Shown piece by piece: positions 18,621-25,704 of a DNA stretch of 64,000 nt. Below the pieces are notes generated by a model. That model saw only the letters and a program-made list of their open reading frames with translations, was not told the DNA's origin and searched no databases. The translations under genes and the position numbers were made by a program. The DNA is from VFJZ01 sp046598415 (lineage in GTDB: Bacteria > Actinomycetota > Thermoleophilia > Gaiellales > F1-60-MAGs149): NCBI GenBank assembly GCA_046598415.1, contig JBKJIG010000105.1:13077-77076 (forward strand), written 5' to 3'. The stretch's first letter is position 1; each line of letters opens with the position of its first letter.

Positions 18621-18647
18621 CTGGCACTCACTGATGTCGAGTGCCAG
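18621..18647. promoter_or_regulatory. CIRCE operator (HrcA site)
   Basis: Perfect inverted repeat CTGGCACTC - 9 nt - GAGTGCCAG, matching the CIRCE consensus closely. It lies just downstream of the -10 box and 33 bp before the groES ATG, the usual place for HrcA repression. Confidence 0.93.
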
Positions 18648-18651
18648 CGGC

Positions 18652-18681
18652 ATGGTAGCGGCATTCGGAGGAGATCGTCAA
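18652..18681 (-). promoter_or_regulatory. groES-groEL promoter
   Basis: -35 TTGACG (18676-18681), 18 bp spacer and -10 TACCAT (18652-18657), read leftward. The promoter is bracketed by two CIRCE elements. Confidence 0.75.
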
Positions 18682-18688
18682 GCAGGTA

Positions 18689-18715
18689 CTGGCACTCTCA
18701 CGCAGAGAGCGCCAA
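18689..18715. promoter_or_regulatory. Second CIRCE-like operator
   Basis: CTGGCACTC - 9 nt - GAGCGCCAA, two mismatches in the right arm. It lies 41 bp from the first operator, upstream of the -35 box, and overlaps the last codons and stop of the MFS gene. Confidence 0.75.
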
Positions 18716-19855
18716 CGACCGCCGATTGCCGCAGATGACGGTCACCGCCAGCAGACCGGCGATCACCAGCGCCGACGCCGCGTAGGCCGCCTCGTCCCCG
18801 TGCGTCTCGGCCAGGAGGCCGCCGCCGATCTGGCCGATCACGAGCCCGCCGGACCAGGCCAGGTTCATGATCCCGTTCACCACGCCGTGCGGCACGTGCA
18901 GCTCGTCGGCCCCCGCGGTGCAGAGCGGGTAGACCGCAGTCGCCTGGAACGCGAACAGCGGTCCGAGCGCAAAGACCGAGAACAGCACCAGCGGACTCGA
19001 CAGCGCGATGGCGAGCGACGCGCAGAGCAGCGACATGCCGATGCCCGGCACCAGCGCGACGCGGACGGGTCCGACCCGATCGGACAGGCGCCCCGCATAG
19101 GCGGCCAGCGACCAGCCGATCGCCGAGCCGAGCAGGATCGGGACGGCGATCGCCTGCTCCGACCAGCCGTCGTCGCCGAGGCGCAGCGGCCCGAGCAGGT
19201 TCACGACCGCGGCACAGAACGCGTCCATCGACGCCACGGCGAGGCCGGCGATCACCAGCGGGTGACGGATCGAGCGCGCCAGGTCGGCGCGGATGCCGAG
19301 CGTGACCACCTCCTCACGGCCCGTCGGCGCCAGGATCGTGATCACCGTCGCCACGGCGCCGATCAGCGCGACGATGCCGAACGCCAGCGCCGGTGACGTC
19401 CAGCCGCCGAGCGCGCCGAACGCGGGCCCGGCGATGGAGCCCGCCGACACGAGGCCCATCACGCCGCCGACCATCTCGCCGCGCCGATGGGCAGGCGCAT
19501 TCGCCGTCAGCCACGCCATCGATGCGCCCCAGCAGGCCGCGTTGGCGACGCCCTGGGCGGCCCGGGCCGCCACCAGCACCCAGATCGACGGCGCGAACGC
19601 GAACGCCAGGGTCGCGATCGTGAACAGGATGTTCCCCGCGATCACGACCCGCCGCGCGCCGACGCGGCCCGCCAGCCACCCGGTCGGCAGCGCCGTGATC
19701 AGGATCGCCACGGGCAGCGCACCGAGCACCGCGCCGGCCTCCGCCTTCGACAGGTCGAACTTGTCGGCGTAGTACGGCAGGAACGGCACCAGAGCCAGGT
19801 ACAGCACCGAGTCCATGAACAGGGTGATCCCGACGGATGCCCGGATCCGGCGCAT
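18698..19855 (-). CDS. MFS transporter
   Basis: 385 aa, about twelve membrane segments. Between helices 2 and 3 is the family loop LPTGWLAGRVGARRVVIAG, a version of the MFS GxxxD(R/K)xGRR motif, and RAAQGVANAACWGASMAWL fits helix 4 of the DHA-type drug exporters. A central loop between helices 6 and 7 (TGREEVVTLGIRADLARSIR) separates the two halves. The ATG is 6 nt after TAGACT. Its 3' end carries half of the second CIRCE element, and its transcript would run on into groES unless terminated. Substrate unknown. Confidence 0.88.
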   Translation of the reverse strand: MRRIRASVGITLFMDSVLYLALVPFLPYYADKFDLSKAEAGAVLGALPVAILITALPTGWLAGRVGARRVVIAGNILFTIATLAFAFAPSIWVLVAARAAQGVANAACWGASMAWLTANAPAHRRGEMVGGVMGLVSAGSIAGPAFGALGGWTSPALAFGIVALIGAVATVITILAPTGREEVVTLGIRADLARSIRHPLVIAGLAVASMDAFCAAVVNLLGPLRLGDDGWSEQAIAVPILLGSAIGWSLAAYAGRLSDRVGPVRVALVPGIGMSLLCASLAIALSSPLVLFSVFALGPLFAFQATAVYPLCTAGADELHVPHGVVNGIMNLAWSGGLVIGQIGGGLLAETHGDEAAYAASALVIAGLLAVTVICGNRRSLALSA

Positions 19856-19861
19856 CGCGGG

Positions 19862-19867
19862 AGTCTA
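19862..19867 (-). promoter_or_regulatory. -10 box, leaderless start of MFS gene
   Basis: TAGACT on the minus strand, 6 nt before the ATG. Confidence 0.6.
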
Positions 19868-19868
19868 A

Positions 19869-20051
19869 GTGCCGTGAAGCTGAAGTTCGCGGGCGTCTCG
19901 GCGCCGCGGAGCGGCGCCTGAAAACCCGCCGGGAGATTCGGCGGGCTGCGTCGCGAACCCTCGAAAAGGCGTCCCGCCCTCCTCTCCGGCCCGTTCCTTG
20001 CCAGGCTTGTCCGCAGCACCGAGCTGCCGACGAACTTCAGCCTCACGGCGC
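19869..20051. repeat. Long imperfect inverted repeat, MITE-like
   Basis: The ends 19869-19894 and 20026-20051 are inverted copies matching at 22 of 26 positions, with GGCTGAAGTTCG-like core; weaker similarity continues inward for about 20 bp (CTCGG-GC-GCGGA on both arms). The element is about 183 bp long, lies in the intergenic gap upstream of the MFS gene and encodes no supported protein. It could be a small non-autonomous mobile element or a structured RNA. Confidence 0.6.
19921..19945 (-). terminator. Rho-independent-type terminator, leftward
   Basis: Perfect 7 bp stem CCCGCCG / CGGCGGG with a 7 nt loop, followed on the minus strand by TTTT. It sits inside the inverted repeat, just upstream of the MFS promoter. 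No gene is known to end here, so it may end a small RNA or insulate the promoter. Confidence 0.55.
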
Positions 20052-20105
20052 GGAGCGCGGCACGGTGCACGGACCCCGCCCCGGGGGCGGTAGCATCAGG
20101 GTGCC

Positions 20106-20462
20106 GTGTTCGCCTTGATGTTCTACTCCCCGCTCGTCGCCGACCAGGTTCGGAACCGCCGCAAGACGGTCACGATCCGCCTCGGCGACAAGACCTCGAA
20201 GTACCGCAAGGGCATGATCGTCCCCGTCCTGGTGGGCCAGCGGTTCGGACCGCGCGAGCGCGTCTTCGACGCCGTCATCGACAAGGTCGACGTGAAAGCG
20301 CTCGCCGACCTGTCGCCGCGCGAGATCCAGCACGACAACCCCGAGATCCGCCACATCGACGAGTTCATCGACTTCATGCGACGCCTGTACAACCGCGACG
20401 TGTCGGAGGACGACCTCGTGACCGTGATTCACTTCTCCGAGATTCGCGAGGCCCGCTCGTGA
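20106..20462 (+). CDS. ASCH-like domain protein
   Basis: 118 aa, cytosolic. The N-terminal half (residues about 12-50: VRNRRKTVTIRLGDKTSKY, GMIVPVLVGQRFG) resembles the ASCH/PUA-like fold used for RNA or modified-nucleotide binding. The C-terminal half is helical and acidic (EIRHIDEFIDFMRRLYNRDV) and ends FSEIREARS. The GTG start was chosen for the good N-terminal strand; a TAGCAT box lies 9 nt upstream. It overlaps the next gene by 4 bp (GTGA). A role in RNA handling is only a family guess. Confidence 0.7.
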   Translation: MFALMFYSPLVADQVRNRRKTVTIRLGDKTSKYRKGMIVPVLVGQRFGPRERVFDAVIDKVDVKALADLSPREIQHDNPEIRHIDEFIDFMRRLYNRDVSEDDLVTVIHFSEIREARS

Positions 20463-21328
20463 CCCGCGTCGGTGTCGTCGGCCTGGGCGCGATGGGCGGT
20501 CCGATGGCCGGCCACGCCCTCAGCGCTGGTCTCAGCGTCTGCGTGCACAACCGCACGCGCGACCGCGAGGAGCCGTTCGCGGCGCGCGGCGCCACCCGCG
20601 CCGACTCGCCCGCCGAGGTGGCCATCGGCGCCGACCTGGTGCTGACGTGCGTCTCCGACGTGCCCGACCTGGAACAGGTCGTGCTCGGCGCCGGCGGCAT
20701 CATCGAGACGATTCAGTCCGGCGCCGTCGTGGTCGACTGCTCGACCGTGTCGCCCACCATCTCGAAGACGATCGATCGCGCCCTCCGCTCGCGCGGCGCG
20801 TCGCTGCTCGACTGCCCCGTCTCGGGCGGGCCCGAGGGCGCGCAGCGCGGCCAGCTGACGGTGTTCGTCGGCGGCGAGGAGTCCGACCTCGACAAGGCCC
20901 GCCCGCTGCTCGAGAGCTTCGGCAAGACGATCGCCTACATGGGGCCGGTCGGCTCGGGGCAGGCGGCCAAGGCCGTCAACCAGATCTTCCTGGCCGGTGC
21001 CTACGCGGGTCTGGGGGAGGCGCTGGTGTTCGCCGAGCGCGCCGGACTGCCGCTCGACCGGCTGGTCGAGGCCCTCCAGGGCGGCGCCGCCGACTCCTGG
21101 GTGATCCGCAACCGGTCGCAGAACGTCATCGACGGCGCGTACCCGCCCGGCTTCCGCCTCTGGATGCACCTGAAGGACATCCGGATCGCACTGGAAGAGG
21201 CCGGAACGCTCGGCGTCGGCCTCCCCGTCACCGAGCTGTTCGCCGAGCTGGAGCAGCGCTGCGTCGATGCGGGCTACGGCAACGACGACGTGTCGGCGTA
21301 CGCCCGCGTCCCGCGCGGCGAGGTCTAG
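20459..21328 (+). CDS. 3-hydroxyisobutyrate dehydrogenase-family oxidoreductase
   Basis: 289 aa beta-hydroxyacid dehydrogenase, NAD(P)-dependent, cytosolic. Visible: N-terminal Rossmann motif GVVGLGAMGGPMAGHAL, the substrate-binding DCPVSGGPEGAQRGQL block and the catalytic lysine in GSGQAAKAVNQ. It may act on 3-hydroxyisobutyrate, tartronate semialdehyde or a related acid. Cotranscribed with the ASCH protein; the GTG start overlaps that stop. The TAG stop is at 21326-21328, with the convergent zinc ribbon gene ending 15 bp away. Confidence 0.9.
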   Translation: MTRVGVVGLGAMGGPMAGHALSAGLSVCVHNRTRDREEPFAARGATRADSPAEVAIGADLVLTCVSDVPDLEQVVLGAGGIIETIQSGAVVVDCSTVSPTISKTIDRALRSRGASLLDCPVSGGPEGAQRGQLTVFVGGEESDLDKARPLLESFGKTIAYMGPVGSGQAAKAVNQIFLAGAYAGLGEALVFAERAGLPLDRLVEALQGGAADSWVIRNRSQNVIDGAYPPGFRLWMHLKDIRIALEEAGTLGVGLPVTELFAELEQRCVDAGYGNDDVSAYARVPRGEV

Positions 21329-21343
21329 CGCCGCGACCCGCGT

Positions 21344-21640
21344 CTAGGTGTCGTTGTCGACGATCGGCGTCGCGGGCGGCTCGGCCTTGCGCCGGATCGG
21401 CACGCCGAACAGCTCGGCCGGCCGCAGCGGCTCGCCGCACGCCCGGCAGTCGACCTGCATCACCGACTCGATCGTCTCGCCGCACGCGGCGCAGTCGACC
21501 ACCAGGAGCGTCCCGCAGTCGGGACACGCGTCGTCGTCGGGGAGCGAGACGCCCACCAGGTAGCGGCGACCGTAGCCACAGCGCGGGCAGATGGCGCACC
21601 GGTCGCCGAGGATGCGGTTCTTCCGCGGATCGCGTGGCAT
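21344..21640 (-). CDS. Small zinc ribbon protein
   Basis: 98 aa with four CxxC pairs (CAIC overlapping CPRCG, CPDCG, CAACG, CRACG), enough for two zinc ribbons. It starts MPRDPRKNRI and ends in a flexible acidic tail, VDNDT. The ATG is 7 nt after TACGGT with no ribosome binding site, so the transcript is probably leaderless. Divergent from the small membrane protein gene by 60 bp. I cannot assign a function; such proteins often act with RNA polymerase, ribosomes or protein partners. Confidence 0.75.
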   Translation of the reverse strand: MPRDPRKNRILGDRCAICPRCGYGRRYLVGVSLPDDDACPDCGTLLVVDCAACGETIESVMQVDCRACGEPLRPAELFGVPIRRKAEPPATPIVDNDT

Positions 21641-21647
21641 GCCCCGA

Positions 21648-21653
21648 ACCGTA
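21648..21653 (-). promoter_or_regulatory. -10 box, leaderless start of zinc ribbon gene
   Basis: TACGGT on the minus strand, 7 nt before the ATG. Confidence 0.5.
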
Positions 21654-21666
21654 ACGATTCCGTGCC

Positions 21667-21695
21667 TTGACATCCCCGGCAGCCGGGGCACACTT
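21667..21695 (+). promoter_or_regulatory. Promoter with palindromic operator in the spacer
   Basis: -35 TTGACA (21667-21672) and -10 ACACTT (21690-21695) with a 17 bp spacer. The spacer holds a perfect 15 bp palindrome CCCCGGC-A-GCCGGGG (21674-21688). It drives the small membrane protein gene and lies close to the divergent zinc ribbon promoter, so one regulator could act on both. Confidence 0.55.
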
Positions 21696-21700
21696 GACCT

Positions 21701-21946
21701 GTGGATGGATGGGTCCTGATCGTCTTCGGCGCAACGCACCTCGCGCTCGGAGCTGGACTGTTCGGGCTCGTTGCGTGGCTGCTCTACGGTGGGACGGAGG
21801 GCGGCGAGGACGACGGCGGCATCGGACGTGGTGAGGGTGCACCGCGTCCGTGGCAGCCGCGGCCAGCGCAACGGCATCGCGGTGGACCATCGCGGCGCCC
21901 CGATCTGACGCCAGCGCCGACGCGAAGCCGCGTGCGCGTCCGCTAG
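21701..21946 (+). CDS. Small single-pass membrane protein
   Basis: 81 aa. One hydrophobic segment at residues about 4-29 (VLIVFGATHLALGAGLFGLV), then an acidic glycine stretch and a Pro/Arg-rich tail. GTG start directly after a promoter. The 3' end overlaps the convergent ABC permease gene by 4 bp. Not recognised. The tail beyond residue 40 looks disordered and the gene could be shorter or spurious. Confidence 0.45.
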   Translation: MDGWVLIVFGATHLALGAGLFGLVAWLLYGGTEGGEDDGGIGRGEGAPRPWQPRPAQRHRGGPSRRPDLTPAPTRSRVRVR

Positions 21947-22725
21947 ACGAGATCTCTACGTCGAAAGTGCGCGATCGCCGCTCCCGAGGCGGCAATGCTC
22001 CAGCCTGCCAGCACAGCGGCATCTCCCCACGGGACGGAGCCGCTCTGGATCGTCGCGCCGGGCGAGAAGTACCAGAAGAAGGTCAGCCGGGCAAGGTCGC
22101 GCGTCGGCTCCCACAGCACCAGCAGGAAGTTGGCGGCGTACATGCCGATCGTGATGCCGAGCACCCACGACAGTGCCCGGCCGCGCTCCGACGACCACGC
22201 CGAGACCAGCACGGCGAGCACGCCGACCGCGAGCAGCAGCAGGGCCGACTGCAGCGCGGCGAGCACCAGCCGCCCCGCCACCAGCGGCGCACCGGGTGCG
22301 TCGAAGACGCGATCGCCGAGCAGCGTGCCGCCCGCGTAGGCGAGCGCGATCAGGGCGCAGCCGGGCACCAGGACCACGAGGTGCGTCGCGAGGTACCGGC
22401 TGCGTGAGATGGGCCGGGCGAGCGTCATCTCCAGCGTGCCGGCCTCCAGCTCGCCCGCGACCGAACGCACGCCGATCGAGACGGCGAACAGGGCCGAGAG
22501 CACGAGGAAGATGGGGTGAATCTGGCCGAGCGAGACCCAGGCGGCGAGCGGATCGAGGCCCAGCAGACGGAACGCGATCGCGGCGTTGCCCGACACGCTC
22601 GAGGCGCGGGTCGCGTCGTCGGCGGCGGCGAACACGCCGACCAGCGCGAACCCGAACGCCGCCACCGCTAGCAGGATCAGCGGCAGCCGCACGCGGTGCT
22701 CGGTCAGCAGCCGGCGGGCGATCAT
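21943..22725 (-). CDS. ABC transporter permease
   Basis: 260 aa with six hydrophobic segments, the ABC2-type exporter permease pattern (LTEHRVRLPLILLAVAAFGF, then SIGVRSVAGELEAGTLEMTL and RPISRSRYLATHL). The block E-L-E-A-G-T-L-E is typical of the coupling region in this family. ATG overlaps the ATPase stop by 4 bp, so the pair is translated together. It exports an unknown substrate; drug, bacteriocin or lipid export are the common roles. Confidence 0.88.
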   Translation of the reverse strand: MIARRLLTEHRVRLPLILLAVAAFGFALVGVFAAADDATRASSVSGNAAIAFRLLGLDPLAAWVSLGQIHPIFLVLSALFAVSIGVRSVAGELEAGTLEMTLARPISRSRYLATHLVVLVPGCALIALAYAGGTLLGDRVFDAPGAPLVAGRLVLAALQSALLLLAVGVLAVLVSAWSSERGRALSWVLGITIGMYAANFLLVLWEPTRDLARLTFFWYFSPGATIQSGSVPWGDAAVLAGWSIAASGAAIAHFRRRDLV

Positions 22726-23609
22726 GCGTCGCGCCGCGCGTCGTAGAGGCCACGGAAGACCTCGTCCAGTCCGGGCTCCTCGATGCGGACGTCGCGCGGA
22801 TCGAGGTCGGCCAGCGCGCGCAGCAGGTCGGGCAGCGGCCCGTGATGCGCGTAGCTGGCGGCGGCGGCCGTCTGCGAGACCAGCGCGCACCCCGGCAGCT
22901 CCGGCGGCGGCCCGTCGATCTCGACCGTCACCCGGCGCGGCCGGCCGCCACGCAGGTCGTCGATGGTGCCCTCGGCGACGACCTTGCCGTCGCGGATGAT
23001 GGCCGCCCGGTCGCAGAGCGCCTCGATCTCCGACAGCACGTGGGAGGAGAGGAAGCTGGTGCGCCCGGCCGCGCGCCGCGCGGCGAGGATCTCGACGAAG
23101 CCGTCCTGGACGAGCGGGTCGAGGCCCTCGGTGGGCTCGTCCAGCACCGCGAGGGCCGGGTCGTGCTGCAGGGCCTGGATGATCCCGAGCTTCTGGTGCA
23201 TGCCCTTCGAGTAGGTGCGGACGGGCCGCTCCAGGTCGGCGTCGCTGAGGCGCAGGGCGTCGCACAGGTCGCGCCGCAGCACGGGCGGAGTGCCGTCGAG
23301 ACCCGAGAAGTAGTCGAGGAGCCGGCGGCCGGTGAGGCGCCGGTACAGCCCGGCGCCGGACGGCAGGTAGCCGACCCGACCGCGCACCTGCAGGCCGTCG
23401 CTCCACGGGTCGTGCCCGAGCACGCGGGCCACGCCGGCGTCGGCGCGCAGCAGCCCGAGCAGGATCCGCATGGTCGTCGTCTTACCGGCCCCGTTGGGCC
23501 CGAGGAAGCCGTAGACGGTGCCGGCGGGCACGCGCAACGTGACCCCGTCGAGTGCCACGTGGCGGCCGTAACGCTTCACCAGCGCCTCGATCTCGATCGC
23601 AGCGGGCAC
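22722..23609 (-). CDS. ABC transporter ATP-binding protein
   Basis: 295 aa. Walker A GPNGAGKTTT, signature YSKGMHQKLGI, Walker B LAVLDEPTEGLDP, switch His in LSSHVLSE. The C-terminal extension after residue 215 (VTVEIDGPPP through EEPGLDEVF) is the regulatory strand domain common in CcmA/NatA-type exporters. GTG at 23609 is preferred because the family start IEIEALVKRYG follows at once and GGGGAA precedes it. Divergent from the 2-oxoacid dehydrogenase operon with a 35 bp gap. Confidence 0.92.
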   Translation of the reverse strand: MPAAIEIEALVKRYGRHVALDGVTLRVPAGTVYGFLGPNGAGKTTTMRILLGLLRADAGVARVLGHDPWSDGLQVRGRVGYLPSGAGLYRRLTGRRLLDYFSGLDGTPPVLRRDLCDALRLSDADLERPVRTYSKGMHQKLGIIQALQHDPALAVLDEPTEGLDPLVQDGFVEILAARRAAGRTSFLSSHVLSEIEALCDRAAIIRDGKVVAEGTIDDLRGGRPRRVTVEIDGPPPELPGCALVSQTAAAASYAHHGPLPDLLRALADLDPRDVRIEEPGLDEVFRGLYDARRDA

Positions 23610-23617
23610 GTTCCCCA

Positions 23618-23635
23618 AAGGTAGCGCGCTAGGCT
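23618..23635. promoter_or_regulatory. Divergent -10 boxes (ABC / E1 alpha)
   Basis: Leftward TACCTT (23618-23623) 8 nt before the ABC ATPase GTG; rightward TAGGCT (23630-23635) 9 nt before the E1 alpha ATG. No convincing -35 boxes. Confidence 0.4.
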
Positions 23636-23644
23636 GCAACCGGA

Positions 23645-24694
23645 ATGGCGATTGCCCGGGAAGCCGCACCCGTCGGCTCGCTCGCTGAAGCCCGCGGGGG
23701 TGGCCTAGACCGCATCGACCTCGTCGAGCTGTATCGGCTCATGCTCGTGACCCGGGGAATCGAGGAGCGCGGGCACATGCTGTACCGCCAGGGGAAGATC
23801 CCCGGCTCCTTCTACACGGGCCGCGGCAACGAGGCGGCCGCCGTCGGCGTCGGCTTCGCGATGGGCATCGACGACATCGGCGCGCCCACCCAGCGCGACA
23901 TGGGCGTCCACGTCGCGCGCGGCACCGAGCCGTGGCGGATCTTCGCCCAGTACATGGGCCGCGTCGACGGGCCGACGGCCGGCCGCGACGGCAACGTCCA
24001 CATGGCCGAGCTGCGCCTCGGCCTGATCGCGATGGTCTCCCACCTGCCCGCGATGGTGCCGGTGGCGACCGGCTGCGCGCTGGCGTTCCGCATCAAGGGC
24101 GAGGCCCGCGTCGCGCTCGGCTGGTCCGGCGACGGATCGACGAGCCGCTCGGACTGGCACGAGGCGCTCAACTTCGCGGGCGTCCGGCGCCTGCCGGTGG
24201 TGTTCATCGTCGACAACAACCAGTTCGCGTACTCGACGCCGAACTATCTGGAATTCGCGACGAAGCACATCGCCGACCGTGCCGCCGGCTACGGCTTCGA
24301 GGGCGTCGTGGTGGACGGCACCGACGTGCTCGCGGTGCACCGCGAGGCCCGCGCCGCGATCGAGAAGGCGCGAGCCGGCGACGGTCCGACGCTGCTCGAG
24401 CTGGTGACGCTGCGCGGGGAGGGCCACGCCGTCCACGACGACGCCTTCTACGTCCCGCGCGGGCTGCACGACGCATGGGCGCCCTCCGACCCGCTCGAGC
24501 GCTACCGTGCATGGCTGAAGGCGAACCTCGACGGCTTCGGCGACGACGAGGACGCCTCGCTCCGCGAGGAGGTCAAGGCGCTGTTAGTCGACGCCCTCCG
24601 CCGCGCGGAACAGAGTCCGCTCCCCGACCCGGCCACCATCGCCGACGGCGTGTGGGCATCGCCGGAAGACCTCGACACCCCCCATCACAGGTAA
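23645..24694 (+). CDS. pdhA: 2-oxoacid dehydrogenase E1 component, alpha subunit
   Basis: 349 aa. With the beta subunit it decarboxylates pyruvate or a branched-chain 2-oxo acid using thiamine diphosphate and passes the acyl group to lipoyl-E2. The ThDP motif runs from GDGSTSRSDWHEALNFAG to the asparagines of VDNNQFAYS. The substrate-side loop is LRGEGHAVHDDAFYV, with GH and DD as in the family. PTQRDMGVHVARG is the usual early block. Start ATG follows a TAGGCT box by 9 nt. The substrate cannot be told from sequence alone; pyruvate, branched-chain acids or acetoin are all possible. Confidence 0.88.
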   Translation: MAIAREAAPVGSLAEARGGGLDRIDLVELYRLMLVTRGIEERGHMLYRQGKIPGSFYTGRGNEAAAVGVGFAMGIDDIGAPTQRDMGVHVARGTEPWRIFAQYMGRVDGPTAGRDGNVHMAELRLGLIAMVSHLPAMVPVATGCALAFRIKGEARVALGWSGDGSTSRSDWHEALNFAGVRRLPVVFIVDNNQFAYSTPNYLEFATKHIADRAAGYGFEGVVVDGTDVLAVHREARAAIEKARAGDGPTLLELVTLRGEGHAVHDDAFYVPRGLHDAWAPSDPLERYRAWLKANLDGFGDDEDASLREEVKALLVDALRRAEQSPLPDPATIADGVWASPEDLDTPHHR

Positions 24695-24697
24695 CGG

Positions 24698-25675
24698 ATG
24701 GCGATCAAGACCTATCTGCAAGCGATCTCGGACGGTCTCCGCGAGGAGATGCGCCGCGACGAGCGCGTGTTCGTGATCGGCGAGGACGTCGGCGTCTACG
24801 GCGGCGCCTTCAAGGTCACCCAGGGGTTCCAGGCCGAGTTCGGGCCGTGGCGCGTGCTGGACGCGCCGCTGGCCGAGACCGCGATCGTCGGCGCCTGCAC
24901 GGGCGCCGCGCTGATGGGCCTGCGGCCGGTCGCCGAGATGCAGTTCGCCGACTTCATCTCGTGCGCGTGGGACCACCTCGTAACGGTCGCCGCCAAGCAG
25001 CACTACCGCACCGGCGCCGCGCTGCCGTTCGTCGTTCGCTGCCCGTCCGGGGGCGGCTTCTCCGGCGGGCCGTTCCACTCGCAGAACCCCGAGAGCTCGT
25101 TTGCGCACATCCCGGGCCTGAAGCTCGTCTGCCCGGCGACGCCCGAGGACGCGAAGGGCCTCCTGATCGAGGCGATCCGCGATCCCAACCCGGTGCTGTA
25201 CTTCGAGCACAAGCACCTGTACCGCCGCATCAAGGGCGAGGTGCCCGACACCGACTACACGACGCCGTTCGGCAAGGCCCGCGTGCACCGCGCCGGGTCC
25301 GACCTGACGATCGTGACGTGGGGCGCGATGGTGTACACGGCCGACGAGGCCGCCACCGCCGTCGCCGCCAAGGACGGCACGTCGGCCGAGGTGCTCGATC
25401 TGCGCACGATCATCCCGTGGGATCGCGAGGCCGTGCTCTCCTCGGTGGCGCGCACCGGCAAGCTGCTGGTGCTGCACGAGGACACGCGCACCGCCGGCTT
25501 CGGAGCCGAGATCGCGGCGACCGTCGGCGAGGAGAGCTTCGAGTATCTCGACGCGCCCGTGGTGCGGGTCGCGGCACCGGACACGCCGGTGCCGTTCTCC
25601 CCGCCGCTCGAGAAGGCGTTCATCCCCCAAGTCGACGATGTCGTGCAGGCGATCGAGCGCCTCGCGGCGTACTGA
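24698..25675 (+). CDS. pdhB: 2-oxoacid dehydrogenase E1 component, beta subunit
   Basis: 325 aa transketolase-like subunit, 3 bp after the alpha gene. Family marks: FVIGEDVGVYGGAFKVTQG, the ThDP-activating Glu in LAETAIVGACTGAAL, EMQFADFISCAWDHL, and GGFSGGPFHSQNPESSFAHI. The C-terminal transketolase domain begins near LTIVTWGAMVYTA and includes LDLRTIIPWD. It forms the alpha2-beta2 E1 with the upstream product. Confidence 0.92.
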   Translation: MAIKTYLQAISDGLREEMRRDERVFVIGEDVGVYGGAFKVTQGFQAEFGPWRVLDAPLAETAIVGACTGAALMGLRPVAEMQFADFISCAWDHLVTVAAKQHYRTGAALPFVVRCPSGGGFSGGPFHSQNPESSFAHIPGLKLVCPATPEDAKGLLIEAIRDPNPVLYFEHKHLYRRIKGEVPDTDYTTPFGKARVHRAGSDLTIVTWGAMVYTADEAATAVAAKDGTSAEVLDLRTIIPWDREAVLSSVARTGKLLVLHEDTRTAGFGAEIAATVGEESFEYLDAPVVRVAAPDTPVPFSPPLEKAFIPQVDDVVQAIERLAAY

Positions 25676-25704
25676 GTCCGAGAGCGGAAAGAGGAGCGAG
25701 CAGA

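Noticed and set aside
22722..23609. Non-canonical ABC signature YSKGM in place of LSGGQ
   Set aside because: This variant is normal in the CcmA/NatA-type exporter ATPases, so it is not evidence of inactivation.
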